Shown: positions 42,128 to 53,811, numbered from the stretch's first letter. The stretch: DNA of 64,000 nt from DATCDE01 sp038252405 (GCA_038252405.1 JBBSAJ010000012.1:6224-70223), one strand, 5' to 3'. The notes: generated from the letters alone by a model not told the origin. Numbers and translations: made by a program.

Positions 42128-43377
42128 CCGACACGCTGCCGGCCGTCCCGGGCGTCCCGTCCGCCCCGGCAGCCACCCGGCACTGGGCGCCGTTCCTGGC
42201 GCTGGAGACCGCGACCCTGCTGTCGGCCGTGGGCAACGGGATCACGCTGGTGGCGCTGCCCTGGCTGGTGCTCGACGTGACCGGCCGGGCCACGGCCGCC
42301 GGCCTGGTCAGCGGGGTGGCCGCCGTCCCGCTGCTGCTGGCCGCGCTGTTCTCCGGCACCGTGGTCGACCGGCTCGGCCGCCGCCCGACGGCCGTCGCGT
42401 CCGACCTGCTGTCCGGGCTCGCCGTCGCCGCCATCCCGGCCGTCGCGGTGGTCGGCCGGCTGAGCCTGGGCTGGCTGCTGCTGCTCGCGGCGCTGGCCGC
42501 GCTGTTCCCGCCGTCCGGGGCGACCGCACGGGCGGCCGTCCTCCCGGAGGCCGGCCGGGCGGCCGGGCTGCCGCTGGAGCGGGCCAACGCCGTCCACGAG
42601 GCGGTGTTCGGGGTGGCCTTCCTGGTCGCCCCGGCCGTCGGCGGCGTGCTCATCGCGCTCATCGGCGCGCAGGCCACGTTGTGGGTCCCGGCGGTCGGGT
42701 ACGCCACCGCCGCGCTGGCCATGCTGCTGCTGCGGGTCGAGGGTGCGGGCCGCGGCCAGCACGCCCACGACCACGAGCCGGCCGGCTGGTGGACCGAGAC
42801 CCGGGAGGGGCTGCGGTTCGTCTGGCGCGACCCGGCGCTGCGGGCCGTCGCCCTCGTGTACACCACGGTCATCGGGGTGTGGCTGCCGATCGAGGGCGTC
42901 GTGCTGCCGGTGCTGTTCCGGGACCAGGGCGCGCCCGCGCGGCTCGGCCTGGTGCTCATGGGGATGAGCGGCGGCGCGGTCGTCGGCGCCCTGCTGTACG
43001 GCTGGCGGGGGCACCGGGTACCGCGCCGCACCGCCGTCCTCATCGCGCTGGTCGGCACCTCGCTGCCGGTGCTCGGCATGGCGCTGCAGCCACCGATCGG
43101 CGCGATGGTGGTGCTGGCCTTCGCCAGCGGCCTGCTCTACGGGCCGGTCAACCCGATCGCCAACGTCGTCATGGTGGAGCGGTCGCCGAACCGGCTGCGC
43201 GGCCGGGTCGTGGGGGTGCTCACCTCGCTGGCGTACGCGGCCGGTCCGGTCGGGCTGCTGGCCGCCGGACCGCTGGTGGACCGCCTCGGCGTCCAGACGA
43301 CCTTCGTGCTGCTCGCCGTCGCGCTGCTCGCCGTCTGCGTCGCCGCGTTCACCCTCGACGGCCTGCGCCACTTGTGA
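42124..43377 (+). CDS. MFS transporter
   Basis: A 417-residue major-facilitator protein with 12 hydrophobic helices. The loop 2-3 motif appears as GTVVDRLGRRPTAV. A short His-rich stretch GQHAHDHEP lies in the central cytosolic loop. The pattern (ALPWLVLDVTG, SGATARAAVLPEA, NRLRGRVVG) is that of the H+-drug antiporter or enterobactin-exporter-like subfamilies. GTG 42124 overlaps tetR (GTGA). The stop codon is the first base-triplet of a P48 element. Confidence 0.87.
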   Translation: MTDTLPAVPGVPSAPAATRHWAPFLALETATLLSAVGNGITLVALPWLVLDVTGRATAAGLVSGVAAVPLLLAALFSGTVVDRLGRRPTAVASDLLSGLAVAAIPAVAVVGRLSLGWLLLLAALAALFPPSGATARAAVLPEAGRAAGLPLERANAVHEAVFGVAFLVAPAVGGVLIALIGAQATLWVPAVGYATAALAMLLLRVEGAGRGQHAHDHEPAGWWTETREGLRFVWRDPALRAVALVYTTVIGVWLPIEGVVLPVLFRDQGAPARLGLVLMGMSGGAVVGALLYGWRGHRVPRRTAVLIALVGTSLPVLGMALQPPIGAMVVLAFASGLLYGPVNPIANVVMVERSPNRLRGRVVGVLTSLAYAAGPVGLLAAGPLVDRLGVQTTFVLLAVALLAVCVAAFTLDGLRHL

Positions 43378-43424
43378 GTTGTCAGGGTGAGGACGACGGA
43401 GAGCCCGTCCTCACCCTGACAAGT
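43377..43424 (+). repeat. P48 palindromic element, copy 2
   Basis: Forty-eight nucleotides, AGTTGTCAGGGTGAGGACGA... to ...CGTCCTCACCCTGACAAGT. Its first base is the last base of the MFS stop codon, and it ends 19 nt before the ThDP-enzyme start, just ahead of the GGGGAG ribosome site. Confidence 0.8.
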
Positions 43425-43443
43425 CGTAGGGGAGACTCCTGCC

Positions 43444-45075
43444 ATGAGCCCCGTCACGACGGCCGCCGCCGTGCTCGACGTCCTCGCCCAGGCCGGCGTC
43501 ACCACCGCGTTCGGGCTGCCCGGCGTGCACAACCTGGCCCTGTGGCAGGCCCAGGACGACGGCCGCCCGCGCATCGTCGGCGTCCGGCACGAGCAGACCA
43601 CCGGCTACGCCGCGGACGGGCTGGCCAGGGCCACCGGCGGCCTCGGCGTCGCGCTGACCACCACCGGACCGGGCGCCGCCAACGCGGTGGCCGCCTTCGG
43701 TGAGGCCGCGGCCTCCCAGTCCCCGCTGCTGCTCATCGCCTCCGACGTGCCGCAGCGGCTGCGCCGGCCCGGCGTCGTGCGCGGGCTGCTGCACGAGAGC
43801 CGCGACCAGGCCGCGCTGTTCGAGCCGCTGGCCAAGGCCGTCTACCGGCCGACCACCCCCATCGCCGCGGTCGAGGCGGTGGCCCGCGCCGCCGCCCTGG
43901 CCATGACCGCGCCCCGCGGCCCGGTCTACGTCGGGATCCCCAGCGACGTGCTCTCCGAGCCGATCCCGGACGGCTGGACGCCGCCCGCCCCGCACCCGGC
44001 AGCCCCGACCGTCCCCGACCCGGCCGACGTCGACGCCGCCCTGCAGCTGCTCAACGCCGCCGACAGCGTCGTCGTGTGGGCCGGCGGCGGCGCGGTGTCC
44101 AGCGGCGCCGCCGAGGCGGTCACCGAGCTGGCCTGGCGCCTCGGCGCCCCAGTGGTCACCACCTACGCGGCCCGCGGCCTGCTGCCCGCGGGGCACGCAC
44201 TGCTCGTCGACGCCCCGCCGCACGAGCCGGACGTCGCCGCGCTCATCGGCTCGGCCGACCTGCTCGTCGTGGTCGGCAGCGACCTGGACGGCATGGACAC
44301 CCGCAACTGGTCCACCCCGTTCCCGGCCCGCACCATCGCGATCAACGTCGACCCCGCGGACGCCGTCAAGAACCATCCGGCCGACGTGGTCATCGCCGCG
44401 GACGCCCGGCTGGCCTGCGACGCGCTCGCCGTCCGGCTGCGGCAGCGCACCCCCTGGGCGGACGCCGTCTTCCTCATCGGCCCGACCATCCGGCAGCGGG
44501 TCGCCGAGGATCCGCGCACGGCGGACGCCGCCGCGCTGCTCGAGTCGGTCGACAGTGGCTGGCCGGCCGACGGCAACGTGGTCTGCGACATGGCCGTGGC
44601 CGGCTACTGGGTCGGCGGGTACGCCGCGATGTCCCGGCCCCGCCGGCTGCAGTACCCGGTGGGCTGGGGCACGCTCGGCTACGCCCTGCCCGCCGCGGTC
44701 GGCGCGGCGCACGCCGGCGCGCCGGTGCTCGCGATCTGCGGGGACGGCGGCCTGGCCATGGCCCTCGGCGAGCTGGCCACCCTGGTCCAGGAGCGGCTGC
44801 CGGTCACCGTCCTGCTCGTCGACGACGGCGGCTACGGGATGCTCCGGTTCGACCAGCGGGCCGCCGCCCGCCAGCAGGGCGTGGACCTGGTCGGCCCGGA
44901 CTGGGCGGCCCTCGCAGCCGCGTTCGGCCTGCCGGTGGTCACGGTGGGCTCGCCGGGCGAGCCGCTGCGCGCCGCGCTGGCCGAGGCGGCCACGTCCGGT
45001 GGGCCGAGGCTGGTCGTGCTGCCGGCCGCGCTGTACCCGCCGCGGACGACGTCCCCGCGCTGGGGCGACGCCTGA
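43444..45075 (+). CDS. Thiamine-diphosphate-dependent enzyme (acetolactate synthase/decarboxylase-like)
   Basis: A 543-residue ThDP enzyme. The cofactor-activating Glu lies in RHEQTTGYAADGLARATG. The central domain has VVVWAGGGAVSS. The ThDP/Mg2+ motif GDGGLAMALGELATLVQE is near residue 435, followed by LLVDDGGYGMLRF. The family includes acetolactate synthase, benzoylformate decarboxylase and 2-keto acid decarboxylases; ThDP use is firm, substrate not. It is followed by an EamA permease, the two flanked by P48 copies 2 and 3. Confidence 0.85.
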   Translation: MSPVTTAAAVLDVLAQAGVTTAFGLPGVHNLALWQAQDDGRPRIVGVRHEQTTGYAADGLARATGGLGVALTTTGPGAANAVAAFGEAAASQSPLLLIASDVPQRLRRPGVVRGLLHESRDQAALFEPLAKAVYRPTTPIAAVEAVARAAALAMTAPRGPVYVGIPSDVLSEPIPDGWTPPAPHPAAPTVPDPADVDAALQLLNAADSVVVWAGGGAVSSGAAEAVTELAWRLGAPVVTTYAARGLLPAGHALLVDAPPHEPDVAALIGSADLLVVVGSDLDGMDTRNWSTPFPARTIAINVDPADAVKNHPADVVIAADARLACDALAVRLRQRTPWADAVFLIGPTIRQRVAEDPRTADAAALLESVDSGWPADGNVVCDMAVAGYWVGGYAAMSRPRRLQYPVGWGTLGYALPAAVGAAHAGAPVLAICGDGGLAMALGELATLVQERLPVTVLLVDDGGYGMLRFDQRAAARQQGVDLVGPDWAALAAAFGLPVVTVGSPGEPLRAALAEAATSGGPRLVVLPAALYPPRTTSPRWGDA

Positions 45076-45105
45076 GCGCACCGGTCACCCCGGTAGCCTC
45101 CCCGA

Positions 45106-46074
45106 GTGGTCGAGGCAATCGTTCCGGTGCCGTCGGTGCCGGACCGAAGGCTGCGCACCGGGTACGTGATGGCCATCTCGGCGTCCGTGCTGTTCGCCGT
45201 CAACGGGTCCGTGTCGAAGGTCATGCTGCTCAGCGGGATGCCGGCCCAGCGGCTCACCGAGCTGCGGTCGGCCGGCGCGTTCGTAGGCCTGCTCGTGCTT
45301 CTCGCGCTGACCCGGCCGCGCACGCTCAAGGTGACCGCCCGCGAGCTGCCCATGCTGGCGCTGTTCGGGGTGGCCGGCTTCGCGCTGGTGCAGTGGCTGT
45401 ACTTCGTGGCGATCGTGCGGCTGCCGGTGGCCATCGCGCTGCTGCTGGAGTACACCGCGCCGCTGCTGGTCGCGCTGTGGGTCCGGTTCGTGGGCCGCGA
45501 ACGGATGCGACGGCGGCTGTGGGCCGGGCTGGCGCTGGCGCTGCTCGGGCTGTCGCTGGTCGCGGAGGTCTGGGGTGGCACCCAGCTGGACGGGCTCGGG
45601 GTGCTGGCCGCCCTCGGCGCGGCCGTGTCGCTCGCGGTGTACTTCGTGGTGGGCGAGCACACGGTGTCCTCGCGCGATCCGCTGTCGCTGACCTGCTACG
45701 CGTTCGGGTTCTCGACGCTGCTGTGGACGCTGGTCCAGCCCTGGTGGACGTTCCCCTGGTCGGTGCTGGGCACCGACGTCTCGATGCTCGGCAACCTGGC
45801 CGACGTGCACGTCCCGATGTGGGCGCTGGCGATCTGGCTGGTGGCGCTCGGCACGATCGTGCCGTTCAGCCTGATCATCGGCTCGCTGCGGCACCTGCGG
45901 GCCACCCAGGCCGGCATCGTCGGCATGACCGAGCCGGTGGTGGCCACCCTCGTCGCGTTCGTCTGGCTGGCCGAGGCGCTCGGCCCGGCGCAGCTGCTCG
46001 GCGGCGCCGTGGTGCTGATCGGCGTCGTCCTGGCCGAGACCGCGCGCCCCGCCCCCGTGGAGTTGTCAGGGTGA
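45106..46074 (+). CDS. EamA/DMT-family permease
   Basis: A 322-residue drug/metabolite transporter with ten helices in two EamA repeats (SVLFAVNGSVSKVML and LAALGAAVSLAVYFVVGEHT). It probably exports amino acids or similar metabolites. GTG 45106 starts 31 nt after the ThDP-enzyme stop codon. The last codons (VELSG and stop) lie inside a P48 element, so the repeat supplies its C-terminus. Confidence 0.85.
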   Translation: MVEAIVPVPSVPDRRLRTGYVMAISASVLFAVNGSVSKVMLLSGMPAQRLTELRSAGAFVGLLVLLALTRPRTLKVTARELPMLALFGVAGFALVQWLYFVAIVRLPVAIALLLEYTAPLLVALWVRFVGRERMRRRLWAGLALALLGLSLVAEVWGGTQLDGLGVLAALGAAVSLAVYFVVGEHTVSSRDPLSLTCYAFGFSTLLWTLVQPWWTFPWSVLGTDVSMLGNLADVHVPMWALAIWLVALGTIVPFSLIIGSLRHLRATQAGIVGMTEPVVATLVAFVWLAEALGPAQLLGGAVVLIGVVLAETARPAPVELSG

Positions 46075-46108
46075 GGACGACGTCTGGCTCGTCCTCACCC
46101 TGACAAGT
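46061..46108 (+). repeat. P48 palindromic element, copy 3
   Basis: Forty-eight nucleotides, the same orientation as copy 2. It starts inside the EamA coding sequence (stop TGA at 46072-46074) and ends on the first base of the stop codon of the convergent gene (46108). Both genes therefore terminate within or at the element. Confidence 0.8.
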
Positions 46109-46452
46109 CATCCGGCTGGGCGCCGACGCAGGGCGCCGACGACGACGACGACCAGCGCCAGGTTGGCGACGGCCAGCAGGCCGAACCACATCGCGTACGA
46201 GACACTCACCAGCCACATCGGCCCACCATGGTCGGCGCCGGTGAGGTTCCACACCACCGCCAGGACGACGTAGCTCACCGGGAGCGTCAGCAGCGAGACC
46301 GGCAGCGTGAGGACGAACGTCACGACCTCGGTCGGGCGGAACCCGGCGACCTGGCCGTGCGGTCCCATCCAGCTGACCGTGAGCGCAACAACCACGGCTG
46401 CATAGACGAGACCGCCGAGCAGCCACAGCCGGGTGACCCGCCGGACGACCAC
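46108..46452 (-). CDS. Small membrane protein (three to four helices)
   Basis: A 114-residue hydrophobic protein with helices LWLLGGLVYAAVVVALTV, VVTFVLTLPVSLLTL(PVSYVVLAVV) and FGLLAVANLALVVVVVG, ending in a basic tail RRRPAG. GTG 46452 is the only sensible start. Function unknown. It shares a strand with the VKOR gene 46 nt upstream and may be co-transcribed. The stop codon overlaps the P48 element. Confidence 0.65.
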   Translation of the reverse strand: MVVRRVTRLWLLGGLVYAAVVVALTVSWMGPHGQVAGFRPTEVVTFVLTLPVSLLTLPVSYVVLAVVWNLTGADHGGPMWLVSVSYAMWFGLLAVANLALVVVVVGALRRRPAG

Positions 46453-46498
46453 CCACCGAGCATGACCGCCGGGACGGCGACCGTCCAGGGTCGCGCGG

Positions 46499-47137
46499 TC
46501 AGCCGGACAGGCCGGCCCACACCAGCGCGGCGAGCACCACCCACCAGCCGGCCCACACGATCAGGTCGCCCTTGGAGTGGACCATCAGGGCCACCCCACG
46601 GCCCGCCCTGCCGTCGCCCAGCGTCGACTGCCGGTGGTTGAGCCGGGTCAGCGCGGCGCTGATCACGACGACGGCGGTGACGATGCCGGTGCACCAGATG
46701 CACAGGGCGCCGATGCGAAACGCCGTCTGGTACATGAACCAGGAGGCGAAGCCGAGGAAGAAGACGGCCAAGCCCCACAGTGTGAGCAGGTAGGAGCGGC
46801 TGGCCCGGCTGCCGAGCACCCCAGCCAGTCCGCCGGAGGCGAGCAGCGCGAACATCACGGCGCCAACCAGGGAGTTCGGCGGTCCCAGGACCGAGGACTG
46901 CCAGGCCGTGAGCACGCTCGTGCAGGACACCACCGAGTTGATGTCGCAGGACAGCACGGTCGACGGCTGGCCGCTGATGGTGATCTTCTCGACGATCTGG
47001 ATGCCGGTGAAGGCCACGCCGGCCAGCCCGGACACCAGGACGGCGGCCCACCAGCCGCGGCCATCGCTCGTGGGCGGGGCCCCAGGCTCGGGCGCGACGG
47101 CGCGCTCGGACTCGGGTATGCGGGACGCGACGGCCAC
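46499..47137 (-). CDS. VKOR (vitamin K epoxide reductase) family protein
   Basis: A 212-residue membrane protein with five helices. It has the loop cysteines of bacterial VKOR in SCDINSVVSC and the quinone-side active-site pair CIWC in the penultimate helix region. VKOR homologues reoxidise a DsbA-like partner using menaquinone and so drive disulfide formation outside the cell. No thioredoxin domain is fused and no DsbA gene is adjacent. GTG 47137 follows GGAGGTGG by six bases. Confidence 0.88.
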   Translation of the reverse strand: MAVASRIPESERAVAPEPGAPPTSDGRGWWAAVLVSGLAGVAFTGIQIVEKITISGQPSTVLSCDINSVVSCTSVLTAWQSSVLGPPNSLVGAVMFALLASGGLAGVLGSRASRSYLLTLWGLAVFFLGFASWFMYQTAFRIGALCIWCTGIVTAVVVISAALTRLNHRQSTLGDGRAGRGVALMVHSKGDLIVWAGWWVVLAALVWAGLSG

Positions 47138-47218
47138 GGCGACCACCTCCGTGTGACCAGACTCGACGACGCAGCCCGCCAACCCAACGGGGCAGAGGTC
47201 CCGAATCCCCTCCTTCCC

Positions 47219-47269
47219 ACATGAAGGTGCCCTTCTGTGCGCACGGCCGCAACAACCCACCCTTCATGA
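47219..47269 (+). repeat. P51 palindromic element, copy D1
   Basis: Forward copy, CATGAAGGTGCCCTTCTGTG to CCCTTCATGA. It overlaps copy D2 by six bases (TCATGA), forming a head-to-head dimer of 96 nt between divergent genes. Confidence 0.8.
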
Positions 47270-47314
47270 AGGGCGTACTTGTGCGGCCCTGCGCACAGAA
47301 GGGACCCTTCATGC
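47264..47314 (-). repeat. P51 palindromic element, copy D2
   Basis: Reverse copy, TCATGAAGGGC to CCCTTCATGC, followed by AGAAAGGGGG. That G-rich flank lies directly before the ATG at 47331 and may act as its ribosome-binding site. Confidence 0.8.
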
Positions 47315-47330
47315 AGAAAGGGGGTGGGGT

Positions 47331-47981
47331 ATGGACGACGGTCGACACGACGCGGACGCCTACGCCTCGACCCGGCGGGCCCTGCACGGGGTCGCCGAGC
47401 TGCTGCTGGCCTGGCCCCAGCACCGCCGTAGCGGGACCATCCGGCTGCAGGTCAGCGCCAGCGGGTTCGGCACCGTCGCCGAGCCCGAGCTGCGCGTCGA
47501 GGGCCTCGACCTGGTCACCCCCACCGCCCGGATCCCCCTGGACGGCGCCACCTACGCCGACCTCGGCGCCGCCCTGGGCCTGGCCGCCGGCCCCCCGGAG
47601 GACCTCTACTCCGACGGCTCGGGCGCGGCGCTTGCGGACGTCGTCCGGCTCGACCCCGACGCGGCGCGCGCGCTCACCACGGCCCTGGCCACCGGCGACG
47701 ACGCCCTGCGCCGGCTCGACCCGACCCAACCGCCGGTGCTGTGGCCGGAGCACTTCGACGTCGGCGTCTCCCTCGACGAGGTGAACTTCGGCGTCTCACC
47801 CGGCGACGGTTACCTGCCCGAGCCGTACGCGTACGTCGGGCCGTGGCAGCCACGCACCGGCGGCTTCTGGAACGCGCCGTTCGGTGCCGCCCGGCCGCTC
47901 GCCGAGCTCGGCCGGAACGACGCCGACGCCGTCCTGGCCTTCTTCCACGAGGGCCGCCGCCGCGCCGCGGGGGCGACCTGA
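47331..47981 (+). CDS. Conserved-type hypothetical protein
   Basis: A 216-residue soluble protein. It starts ADAYASTRRALHGVAELLLA and has an Asp/Leu-rich middle. The C-terminal region has aromatic motifs VGVSLDEVNFGVSPGDGYLP and VGPWQPRTGGFWNAPFGAAR. No signal peptide, membrane helix or known catalytic motif is seen. ATG 47331 follows GGGGGTGGGG, part of which is P51 flank. It lies upstream of the GH63 gene on the same strand, but a P70 element separates them. Confidence 0.6.
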   Translation: MDDGRHDADAYASTRRALHGVAELLLAWPQHRRSGTIRLQVSASGFGTVAEPELRVEGLDLVTPTARIPLDGATYADLGAALGLAAGPPEDLYSDGSGAALADVVRLDPDAARALTTALATGDDALRRLDPTQPPVLWPEHFDVGVSLDEVNFGVSPGDGYLPEPYAYVGPWQPRTGGFWNAPFGAARPLAELGRNDADAVLAFFHEGRRRAAGAT

Positions 47982-47987
47982 CCGCAC

Positions 47988-48054
47988 CGAGTGGACTCCC
48001 CGGGAACGTTATGAGCCCCCACCGGCTCCATAACGTTCTGCCCGGGTCCGCTCG
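47988..48054. repeat. P70 palindromic element, copy 2
   Basis: A 67-nt nested palindrome: CGAGTGGAC / GTCCGCTCG outside, then CCCGGG / CCCGGG, GAACGTTAT / ATAACGTTC and GAGCC / GGCTC inside. It is related to copy 1 at 11700 by the GAGTGGAC arm and the CGTTATGAGC core. It lies between two same-strand genes. Confidence 0.7.
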
Positions 48055-48081
48055 CGGCGACGAGAGTGCGAGGGTGGGGGG

Positions 48082-50732
<2,651 letters not shown>

Positions 50733-50736
<4 letters not shown>

Positions 50737-51233
50737 CCCCTCGGCGTCCCGGGGCGGAACGCCGGGCCGGGCGCCCGCGTCCAAGCGACGTGACCGCCGT
50801 CCGTCGCAGCGCCCTCGTCAGCGGCCTGCTCGCGGCCGGCGTCCTGCTCGCGGCCTGCGGCAGCCAGCGGGCCAGCGACGGCGGCGGCAGCGGCCCGGGC
50901 CCGAGCGCCACCGCGGCGACCCAGCTGACGGTCACCGCGCGCACAGCCCCCACCGGGACCGCCCAGACCTGGACACTCACCTGCGACCCAGCCGGCGGCA
51001 GCCACCCGAGCCCGGCCGCGGCGTGCGCCGAGCTCGCCACTGCGACCGACCCGTTCAGCCCCACCCCGCCGGACCGCGCCTGCACGATGATCTACGGCGG
51101 CGCGCAGACCGCGACCATCACGGGCACCTACCGCGGCCGCACGGTCGACGCCAGCTACGCGCGCAGCGACGGCTGCGAGATCGCCCGCTGGGACGCGGTG
51201 GCCTCCGTCCTGGTCATCCCCGGCGGCGCCTGA
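50733..51233 (+). CDS. SSI-like (subtilisin inhibitor) lipoprotein
   Basis: A 166-residue exported protein. A basic leader and hydrophobic segment end in the lipobox LLAAC (cysteine near residue 42). The rest follows the Streptomyces subtilisin inhibitor pattern: LTCDPAGGSHPSPAAACAEL, DRACTMIYGGAQTATITGTY, SDGCEIARWDAV. Two disulfides are expected. A membrane-anchored inhibitor could shield the producer from its own proteases. ATG 50733 overlaps the GH63 stop codon; GTG 50790 would give a more normal signal-peptide length. Its last 20 nt overlap the end of the convergent P-type ATPase gene. Confidence 0.75.
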
Positions 51234-53811
51234 ACAGCGCCACCTCGAGGGCGTCGGCGGCGACCACCGCGGGGATGGCCAGGGCCGCCAGCGCCCACCC
51301 GGACGGCGACGGCCAGGACTGGCCGAGCAGTGTGGCCAGCGGGACGAAGCCGAGGAACACCACCAGCAGCACCATCTCGACGACCACCGCACCCAGGAGC
51401 AGCCGGTTGGCCAGCAGGCTCTTGCCCAGCACCCAGCGGCTCTCGCTGCGGCAGGCGAACGCGTTGGCCAGCTGGCCCAGGACGACGGCCGCGAACGCGG
51501 TGCCCGACGCCATGGCGAGCAGCTCGGCGGACGGCTCCAGCCCCCACGCCCAGCCGCCCAGCAGCAAGATGGCGGTGAAGGCCAGCATCTCCACCGCCGC
51601 CTCGGCCGGCCCGAGGAACCCGAACACCCGCACCAGGGTGCGCCGGTCCAGCAGCACCGTGCTGCGCATCGGACCCTCCATGGTGCGCGGGTCGGGCGGC
51701 TCGGCCCCGAGCGCCAACGCGGGCAGCAGGTCGGTGCCGATGTCCAGCGCCAGCACCTGCAGCACCGCCAGCGCCAGCGGGAACTGACCGCCGGACAGCG
51801 CCCACACCACGAACGGCGTCAGCTCGGCCACGTTGTCGGTGAGGTGGTAGGTCAGGAACCGCCGGACGTTGGTGAACGTGGCCCGGCCCAGCTCGACCGC
51901 GCCGACCATGGTGGCCAGGTGGTCGTCGAGCAGCACCAGGTCGGCGGCCTCCCGGGCCACGTCGGTGCCACCGAGGCCCATGGCCACGCCGATGTCCGCC
52001 TCGCGCAGCGCCGGGCCGTCGTTGACGCCGTCCCCGGTCATCGCGACCACGTGGCCGCGGGCCTGCAGCGCCTGGGCGATCCGCAGCTTGTCCTCGGGGG
52101 AGACCCTGGCCACGACCACACCGTCGCGGTCCAGCAGCTCGCCCAGCGCGGCGAGGTCCGCCGGCAGCTCGCGGCCCTCGACGACGAGCTGGTCCCCCAC
52201 GAGCAGGCCCACCTCGGCGGCGATGGCGCGCGCGGTGAGCGGGTGGTCCCCCGTCACCATGGCCACCCGGATGCCGGCCGCCCGCAGGGCGGCCACCGCC
52301 TCGGCCGCACCCTCGCGCGGCGGGTCCTCGAAGCCCACCAGCCCGAGCAGGGTCAGCCCCGTCTCGACCGCCACCGCCGAGCCGTCGCCGTCCGGCCCTG
52401 GTGGCCCGCCGGGCAGCGCGCGTCGCGCCACGGCGATCACCCGCAGGCCCCGCGTGGCCATCTCCGCGGCCGCCGGCAGCACCTCGGGCGGCGCGTCGGC
52501 GCAGGCTCGCAGCACCGACTCCACCGAGCCCTTCACGTGCAGTGCGTCCGCCGTCGCCGCGGACACCCGGCGCCGCTGCGGGTCGAACGGCCAGCGCCGA
52601 AGCACCTCGACGGGCGCTGCGGTCAGCGGCCCGGCACCGGCGGGGTGACCGTCCTGCAGGCGCAGCACGAGCACGTGCAGCGCCGCCTCCATCGAGTCGC
52701 CGCGCGGCCGCCAGGCCCCGTTCCCGGTCGGCTCGACGTACCCGGTCGACGCGATCAGCCCCGAGGTCGCGACCGTCCGGACGGCCTCCCAGGTCGGCGA
52801 ACCGTCGGCGCCCAGCGGCTCGGGCCGATAGCCGCTGCCCGGGATCTGCACCGCGCCCCGCGGCGTCCACACCGCGACCACGCTCATCTCGTTGCGGGTC
52901 AGGGTGCCGGTCTTGTCGGTGCACACGAAGGTGGTCGCGCCGAGCGTCTCGACCGCGTCCAGCCGGCGCACCAGGGCGTTGCGGTTGGCCATCGACGACG
53001 CCGCCCTGGCCAAGGACAGCGTGACGGTGGGCAGCAGGCCCTCCGGCACCAGCGCCACGGTCACCCCGATGGCGAACAGCAACCCGTCCCGGGCCGGCGT
53101 CCCGAGCACCAGCGCCAGGCCGAAGAACAGCAGGCCGACGCCGAGGGCGACGAACGCGACGACCGTGACCACCCGGTTGAGGGAGCGCGTGAGCGGGCTC
53201 ACCGGGGGGTGGGCCTCGCGCACGACCTTGGCGATGTCCGCCAGCCGGGTGCTCCCGGCCACGGCCACCACCTCGGCCGTGGCCTCGCCCTGCACCACGA
53301 ACGTGCCGGCGTGCACCGCCGCACCGACCGTGGGCCGCACCGGGGCGCTCTCACCGGTCAGCATCGACTCGTCGACGGCGGTATCGGCGGCCACCCGCAG
53401 CACCAGGTCGGCGCACACCCGGTCGCCGGCCGCGAGCAGCACGACGTCGCCGACCACGAGGCCGGTCGCCGGCACGACCACCCGCACGCCGTCGCGCACC
53501 ACCGTCGCCTCCAGCGGCAGCAGGTCGCGCAGCCGGGCGGTGGCCCGGTCGGCCCGGTACTCCTGGGCGAAGGCGAAGACGCCGTTGAGCAGCACGACGA
53601 CGGCGATGGCCACCGCGAGCTGCGGCAGGCCGGCGACCAGCGCGAGGGCCACGGCCACCCAGAGCATCACCGCGAAGAAGTGGGTGAACTGCTTGAGCAG
53701 CATGACCCAGGGCGACGGCTCCGGCGGGGTCGGCAGCGCGTTGGGGCCGTCCCGGCGGAGCCGGTCGGCGGCCTCGGCAGCGGACAGCCCCGCGGATGTC
53801 AGGACCGTCAC
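51214..53811 (-). CDS. P-type cation-transporting ATPase
   Basis: An 865-residue P2-type ATPase: actuator motif MLTGESAPV, helix-4 VALVPEGLLPTVTL (PEGL, as in Ca2+ or monovalent-cation pumps), phosphorylation site CTDKTGTLTRNEM, nucleotide-binding HVKGSVE, hinge MTGDGVNDGPAL, and six C-terminal helices. The ion is probably Ca2+ or another major cation rather than a heavy metal, because there is no CPx motif. GTG 53811 follows GGAGGTGG by five bases; a start at 53844 would add a basic leader. It is convergent with the SSI-like gene and divergent from the GH13 gene. Confidence 0.9.
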   Translation of the reverse strand: MTVLTSAGLSAAEAADRLRRDGPNALPTPPEPSPWVMLLKQFTHFFAVMLWVAVALALVAGLPQLAVAIAVVVLLNGVFAFAQEYRADRATARLRDLLPLEATVVRDGVRVVVPATGLVVGDVVLLAAGDRVCADLVLRVAADTAVDESMLTGESAPVRPTVGAAVHAGTFVVQGEATAEVVAVAGSTRLADIAKVVREAHPPVSPLTRSLNRVVTVVAFVALGVGLLFFGLALVLGTPARDGLLFAIGVTVALVPEGLLPTVTLSLARAASSMANRNALVRRLDAVETLGATTFVCTDKTGTLTRNEMSVVAVWTPRGAVQIPGSGYRPEPLGADGSPTWEAVRTVATSGLIASTGYVEPTGNGAWRPRGDSMEAALHVLVLRLQDGHPAGAGPLTAAPVEVLRRWPFDPQRRRVSAATADALHVKGSVESVLRACADAPPEVLPAAAEMATRGLRVIAVARRALPGGPPGPDGDGSAVAVETGLTLLGLVGFEDPPREGAAEAVAALRAAGIRVAMVTGDHPLTARAIAAEVGLLVGDQLVVEGRELPADLAALGELLDRDGVVVARVSPEDKLRIAQALQARGHVVAMTGDGVNDGPALREADIGVAMGLGGTDVAREAADLVLLDDHLATMVGAVELGRATFTNVRRFLTYHLTDNVAELTPFVVWALSGGQFPLALAVLQVLALDIGTDLLPALALGAEPPDPRTMEGPMRSTVLLDRRTLVRVFGFLGPAEAAVEMLAFTAILLLGGWAWGLEPSAELLAMASGTAFAAVVLGQLANAFACRSESRWVLGKSLLANRLLLGAVVVEMVLLVVFLGFVPLATLLGQSWPSPSGWALAALAIPAVVAADALEVALFRRRRG

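Noticed and set aside
41469..46108. P48 copies as a CRISPR array or integron attachment sites
   Set aside because: Spacing is kilobases, there are no spacers, cas genes or integrase, and the units differ in gene content and orientation.
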